64,000 nucleotides of DNA, from contig NC_092271.1 of assembly GCF_036320965.1 (NCBI RefSeq), positions 23,088,536 through 23,152,535 of the forward strand, read 5' to 3'. The stretch's first letter is position 1; the number at the start of each line of letters is the position of its first letter. Positions 59,826 to 64,000 of the stretch are shown here, one piece after another. The DNA comes from Panulirus ornatus (taxonomy: Eukaryota > Arthropoda > Malacostraca > Decapoda > Palinuridae). Position numbers and translations under genes: made by a program. The notes under the pieces are model-generated. The model saw only the letters and a program-made list of their open reading frames with translations. It was not told where the DNA came from and searched no databases.

Positions 59826-59895
<70 letters not shown>
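59826..59895. repeat. (TA)n microsatellite
   Basis: A perfect TA run of about 70 bp. Confidence 0.95.
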
Positions 59896-59901
<6 letters not shown>

Positions 59902-60469
59902 AGCAACAGACTTGCTCTTTGGGAAGAGGAGTCGTATAATGAACAGTATATCAACACTTCAAAACAGTCTTGCTTATTCAAAGGCGACCTTTTTTTTTCA
60001 GAGCATACCTCCTCCTTCTTCAGGCAAAGCACAAGACAAAGCCACACACGGAGTACGAACTCTATATGCATGAAATGACTCCGTAAACATGTTAGGTATC
60101 AGTGTCCTGAATAATAGAATGCTTTGCTCGAACACAGAAATCCATACACAGTCCTCGTGTCTAGAAAAAAAAATAAGAATAAGAAAACAATGAGTGAAGT
60201 AATATAAATGGAACGTTACATCTTCTCTCTATGACATAACTCGGTTTTGGCATGCTATGACAAGAGTTAAGATGACTTACTTTTAAGAACCGCCGGAAGT
60301 TTGACATAAGTTGCAATCGTCTTTGTAAGTGCTGGTTTATTTTGTCGTTATATGTGTATGTGTGGAGGCTTCGCCTCAGTGTTTCCCCTCGCATTTACAT
60401 CGTATGTACTTATGAATTTCCCAATCCTTCATGCGTTCCCGTGCTCGCTGCTTGGTTTCTTCATTCACG

Positions 60470-60472
<3 letters not shown>

Positions 60473-60515
<43 letters not shown>
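60473..60515. repeat. (AC)n microsatellite
   Basis: A perfect AC run of about 43 bp. Confidence 0.95.
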
Positions 60516-60516
<1 letters not shown>

Positions 60517-60977
60517 CTGCTGTAAAAATGCCGCCTCACGTCCCTCAGTACACCTCTCTTGCCCAACTTCCAATTATGCCGTCTTGCTTTGGATTCTCTT
60601 GTGCGTGTGCGTGTCTGGGCTTATTTACAAATGTCTGTTGTCGTCTTAGATCCTTTTGCTCGCGCACGTCTTTTGTCCGCGTGGTCTGTGCCACAGCTCC
60701 CTGCGCCTGTGTTTAGAATGTGTTCGCACCTCTTGTACTTTCCCCCGTGTTTCCCCCCATGTTCTTTGCAGCGTCGCAAGTTGGACTCTTGAGTTGCAGA
60801 ACCATCCGAAGTAGATGATGGTGGGAGGTTGGTTGGCTTAGCCCGCAGGGGGAGGGTTGGGGTGTGGTGGGTGGAGGTGATGGGGGCGGTGATGGGCTGG
60901 ATTAGGAAAGGGTGATGGTCTGTGTTGGTGGTGGGGGGAGCCGGGGGATATAAGGTGATTAGTGATGGGATGAGGGT

Positions 60978-60980
<3 letters not shown>

Positions 60981-61029
<49 letters not shown>

Positions 61030-61104
61030 CAGAGAGGGGGTTCTAGGGCAGGGTCAGGAAGGTGTTGGAATGTGTGTGTGTGGGCGGCTGAGGATGTTAG
61101 GGTT

Positions 61105-61142
<38 letters not shown>
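60981..61142. repeat. Two (GT)n microsatellites
   Basis: GT runs at 60,981-61,027 and 61,107-61,142, with G-rich sequence between and after them. Confidence 0.95.
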
Positions 61143-61145
<3 letters not shown>

Positions 61146-62410
61146 AGAGGATGATTGGACGGTCCGAGTGAGGAAGGGTGGTGGTTAAGGGAGGATGTAC
61201 GTCGGCAGGAGGGAGGGAGGGAGGGGGAAGAAAAGGGGGGTGGGGAGGAAGTACGTGGGTAAGGGGAAGTGTACAAGTCTTGGTGTTGAGATGGGATGAG
61301 AATGGCTCGGTGAAGTGAAAAGTGGTGATGTGTCGGAGTTACTTGGATGGGAACGGGTTTTTGGGATAAGGATAGTGTGGGTTGAAGGGGGGTTGTAGGA
61401 CATACATAGTAAGGGATAGGATAGGAGGAGGGGAGGGGTAGGCAGGATGTGTGGAGGGTTGGGGGCAGGAACAGTATGGCCAGCGGCGGGCAGAGCCGCA
61501 GGCGTCCTGATCCCGGCCTCTGATCACAGCCTTCGTGTCCTGCAGGTTTACTGCCGTTGCACCTCCTCTGCTCTCCGGTGGTGACCACGGCAGACCTGAC
61601 TGCTAACATGTCCTCTCTCTCTCCCTCTGTCACATCCATCCGCTTCCTTTGTTTATAACCAGTCTCTGTACAGGTTATCATCGATATTCTCCAGTTCTCA
61701 TAACACACTCACCATCTCCTATTTTCCTCCTATTTTCCTCATTCTGGTGTTGTCCCTCATGCCTCATACTGCATCACTGTCCTCCTCCAACATCCACGTT
61801 TTAGCTTCCTTTCCTCCCTCGGTGTGTTATAGGACCTTACGGCTTCTCCGGCTGGGCTCCCTGAGGATAAGGGAGTGAGGGAGGGAGGGTGGGTCCGCTG
61901 CCTTGACCCTGGAGGCGTGAGACCAACCGGACCCCTAAGTCCCGGGGTCCTGATCGACGAGGCTGTTGTTCCTCCCTCCCCGCTGTGTACACGGGTTAGA
62001 GGTCCTTAAGGACGACAACCGCTCCCGATCGTCCATTGCCTCCTCCTCCTCATCCTCTTCCTCTCCCTCCTCTCTCCTAATCAACGTTGGCCACCTCTTC
62101 CTTCTCTTAGTCGTCTACCCTTCTCTTTCCTCCGCTTGCCCGCATGGCATCCCCCAACACTCATGACGCCGTGTCCCCCTTCCTCTCCCTCCCCCGCAGG
62201 CAGCAGCAGCACCCGCATCGGGGCTCTCGTCTGGCCCTCCCACTCCCACAGCCACGTCGGGGGAGCGGCGCGGGAGGAAGGAAGGGGGGGGGGGGTTAGG
62301 GGCGGGGGTGCTTAAGTGTGAAGTGGAGGAATGAATATATGAGGTTAGAAACTCAGCTCTTTGAAGGAAACCTGCCTAACGGGAACACTGGAGGCGACTG
62401 TGTCGTTTAA

Positions 62411-62434
62411 TGTGTGTGTGTGTGTGTGTGTGTG
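62411..62434. repeat. (TG)n microsatellite
   Basis: A short TG run followed by GGT triplets. Confidence 0.9.
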
Positions 62435-62990
62435 GTGGTGGTGGTGGAGGCGTCCCACGCACCCTCATCGATGGTGTGTTCCCTTGTGTCGGACTACCGC
62501 TGTCTGGCGCCTCCACACTCACTGAGGCCGGGGACAAGTAGCCATATCTTACACCGCCACGGGAACATGTAGCTGTAGACTTGCTTCACGAAGCAAGCCG
62601 AGGGCGTATGTCTTCCGGGACGAGGAGACCCACCACGGTATCTCTTAAGAGTTCAGTTCGTCCGGTTTTCGGGGCCGTGTTTGCCAGCCATGTGGCAAAT
62701 CACTGCTTCGTGTTACCGTCTTGTGTGTCACGTCTGCTCATAACACCGGGGAAGACTTGCAGTCTTGCGAGGCACAGAATGAGGTGTTCTAACATAGATA
62801 GAGATCGCTTCTACACGGAAGAAACCTTTCTCACCCATGGAGAGAGTTACGTCGATCGAGAATGCCACAGAGGCAGGGGGAAGTAACCAAATATTTATAA
62901 AACATGGATAAGTCAGGTGTGGAGGGCTAGTGTTGTGGTACTTGCGTTCGCTCCTCTGCGCTCTGGCCCCATTGTTCTTATACACGTGTG

Positions 62991-62993
<3 letters not shown>

Positions 62994-63065
<72 letters not shown>
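62994..63065. repeat. (TA)n microsatellite
   Basis: A perfect TA run of about 72 bp. Confidence 0.95.
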
Positions 63066-63068
<3 letters not shown>

Positions 63069-63765
63069 CACACAGCGAGGCAGGTGTATACGTGCAAAGA
63101 TACATACACACATACGCACACACGGGTATCGTTAAGATGTGATGAGTGTATGTCCTGTGACGGACACATCGTATAATCGACCCAGGGTTAGGTTGCACAC
63201 ACCTTACCTGAGCGCACCCGTCTCCCCCCCCCCCCCCAGCTCTCCCCCACCCCCAAATAGAGTAACCCCTACCCTACCCCTCTCTCTCTCTCTCCCATCT
63301 CCCGCGTGTGATGGATGTGGACCCATTCTTCTCCTGTAGCCTCTCCCTCCCCTTTCCCCTCCTCCTCAGTCCTCCCGCTTGTGACCCCGGGGTCCTGGGT
63401 AATACCCACCCCCTCCCCCTTTTTCCCCCCGCCAGCAGGTATAGCCTTATCCCCAGCAACGCCCCTGGTGCAAGGTCCCCCCGTCGTGCCCCCTGCCACA
63501 TTGTTCTGCCCAACGTGGAGAGAGGAGGGGAAGAAGGAGGAGGAGGAGGAGGCAGTAGTGAGGGACGGTGCTCCACCGCTCCCCATACTTTTCAGTTATA
63601 ACCCTACAGCCCTCTGCTCCCCCTTCATGGCAACGCCGTCAGTGTTATTGTTCCCAGTGCACCTAATTTCATAATTCATAATTGCCTTGCAAACGACAGT
63701 ATCGTCCATGACCTTGTACGGTGTTTGCTCCCTGAGTTTCGACGAATTGTAATCACATAGACACA

Positions 63766-63877
<112 letters not shown>

Positions 63878-64000
63878 ACGTGCATGAGCAATATTATGGG
63901 TCCGCGAGAGTCTCCCATAATCATCTTCCTTATACCACCTTGCAGTCGTTCCCAGTTTCCGGTGTAGGCGACTGGGGCGCCGTTTGGTAACGCTGGGTTA

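Noticed and set aside
62195..62310. Second midnolin exon after the acceptor-like CCTCCCCCGCAG
   Set aside because: The opened frame (QQQHPHRGSRLALP...) does not resemble the rest of the ubiquitin-like domain and soon runs into a G-rich tract and stop.

Overview
The window looks like nuclear DNA of an animal, most likely an arthropod and probably a decapod crustacean. This rests on spliceosomal exons with GT/AG borders, two recognisable metazoan genes, an arthropod-like 28S rRNA fragment, APE-type non-LTR retrotransposons, tRNA-derived SINEs and very dense dinucleotide microsatellites. No species can be named from the sequence alone. Nothing bacterial or viral was seen.

Bases 1 to about 21,000 hold the 3' part of a plus-strand TMEM117 homologue. 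Four exons (481-747, 1404-1529, 5777-5910, 20612-20785) join in compatible phases and code for about 233 C-terminal residues ending at a TAA. The upstream exons lie outside the window. A possible alternative last exon sits at 25155-25313. The first donor site is followed by a minisatellite that repeats the exon end together with its splice donor, with an exact 33 bp spacing over the first units. The 14.7 kb last intron contains a chain of retroelements at about 10.7-17.5 kb: three plus-strand RTE-like LINE copies, one minus-strand copy, a tRNA-derived SINE and a second short repeat, here called S2. The chain from 13.1 to 17.5 kb is joined by (TA)n tracts.

Bases 21,000-33,600 are AT-rich and have few microsatellites. 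I see no convincing gene there apart from the possible alternative exon.

Bases 33,600-49,700 change character: GC rises and microsatellites become frequent. This part holds foldback minisatellite elements (units related to a 21 bp motif), a tandem array of CCAAT boxes (35.9-36.3 kb), a nearly complete minus-strand RTE-like element with a long open APE-RT reading frame (37.2-40.2 kb) joined to an antisense 28S rRNA fragment, more S2 and SINE copies, and an old LINE relic at 47.7 kb.

Bases 50,082-50,314 are the first coding exon of a plus-strand midnolin (Drosophila stuxnet) homologue with the start of its ubiquitin-like domain. No second exon was recognised, so 50,315-64,000 is probably its first intron. 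That stretch is rich in microsatellites and G-rich or C-rich low-complexity DNA. One coding-like minus-strand ORF of unknown identity (57826-58107) lies inside it.

Most open frames in the window are microsatellite translations (SLSL, RERE, YIYI, THTH) or antisense shadows of the LINEs and are not listed as genes.
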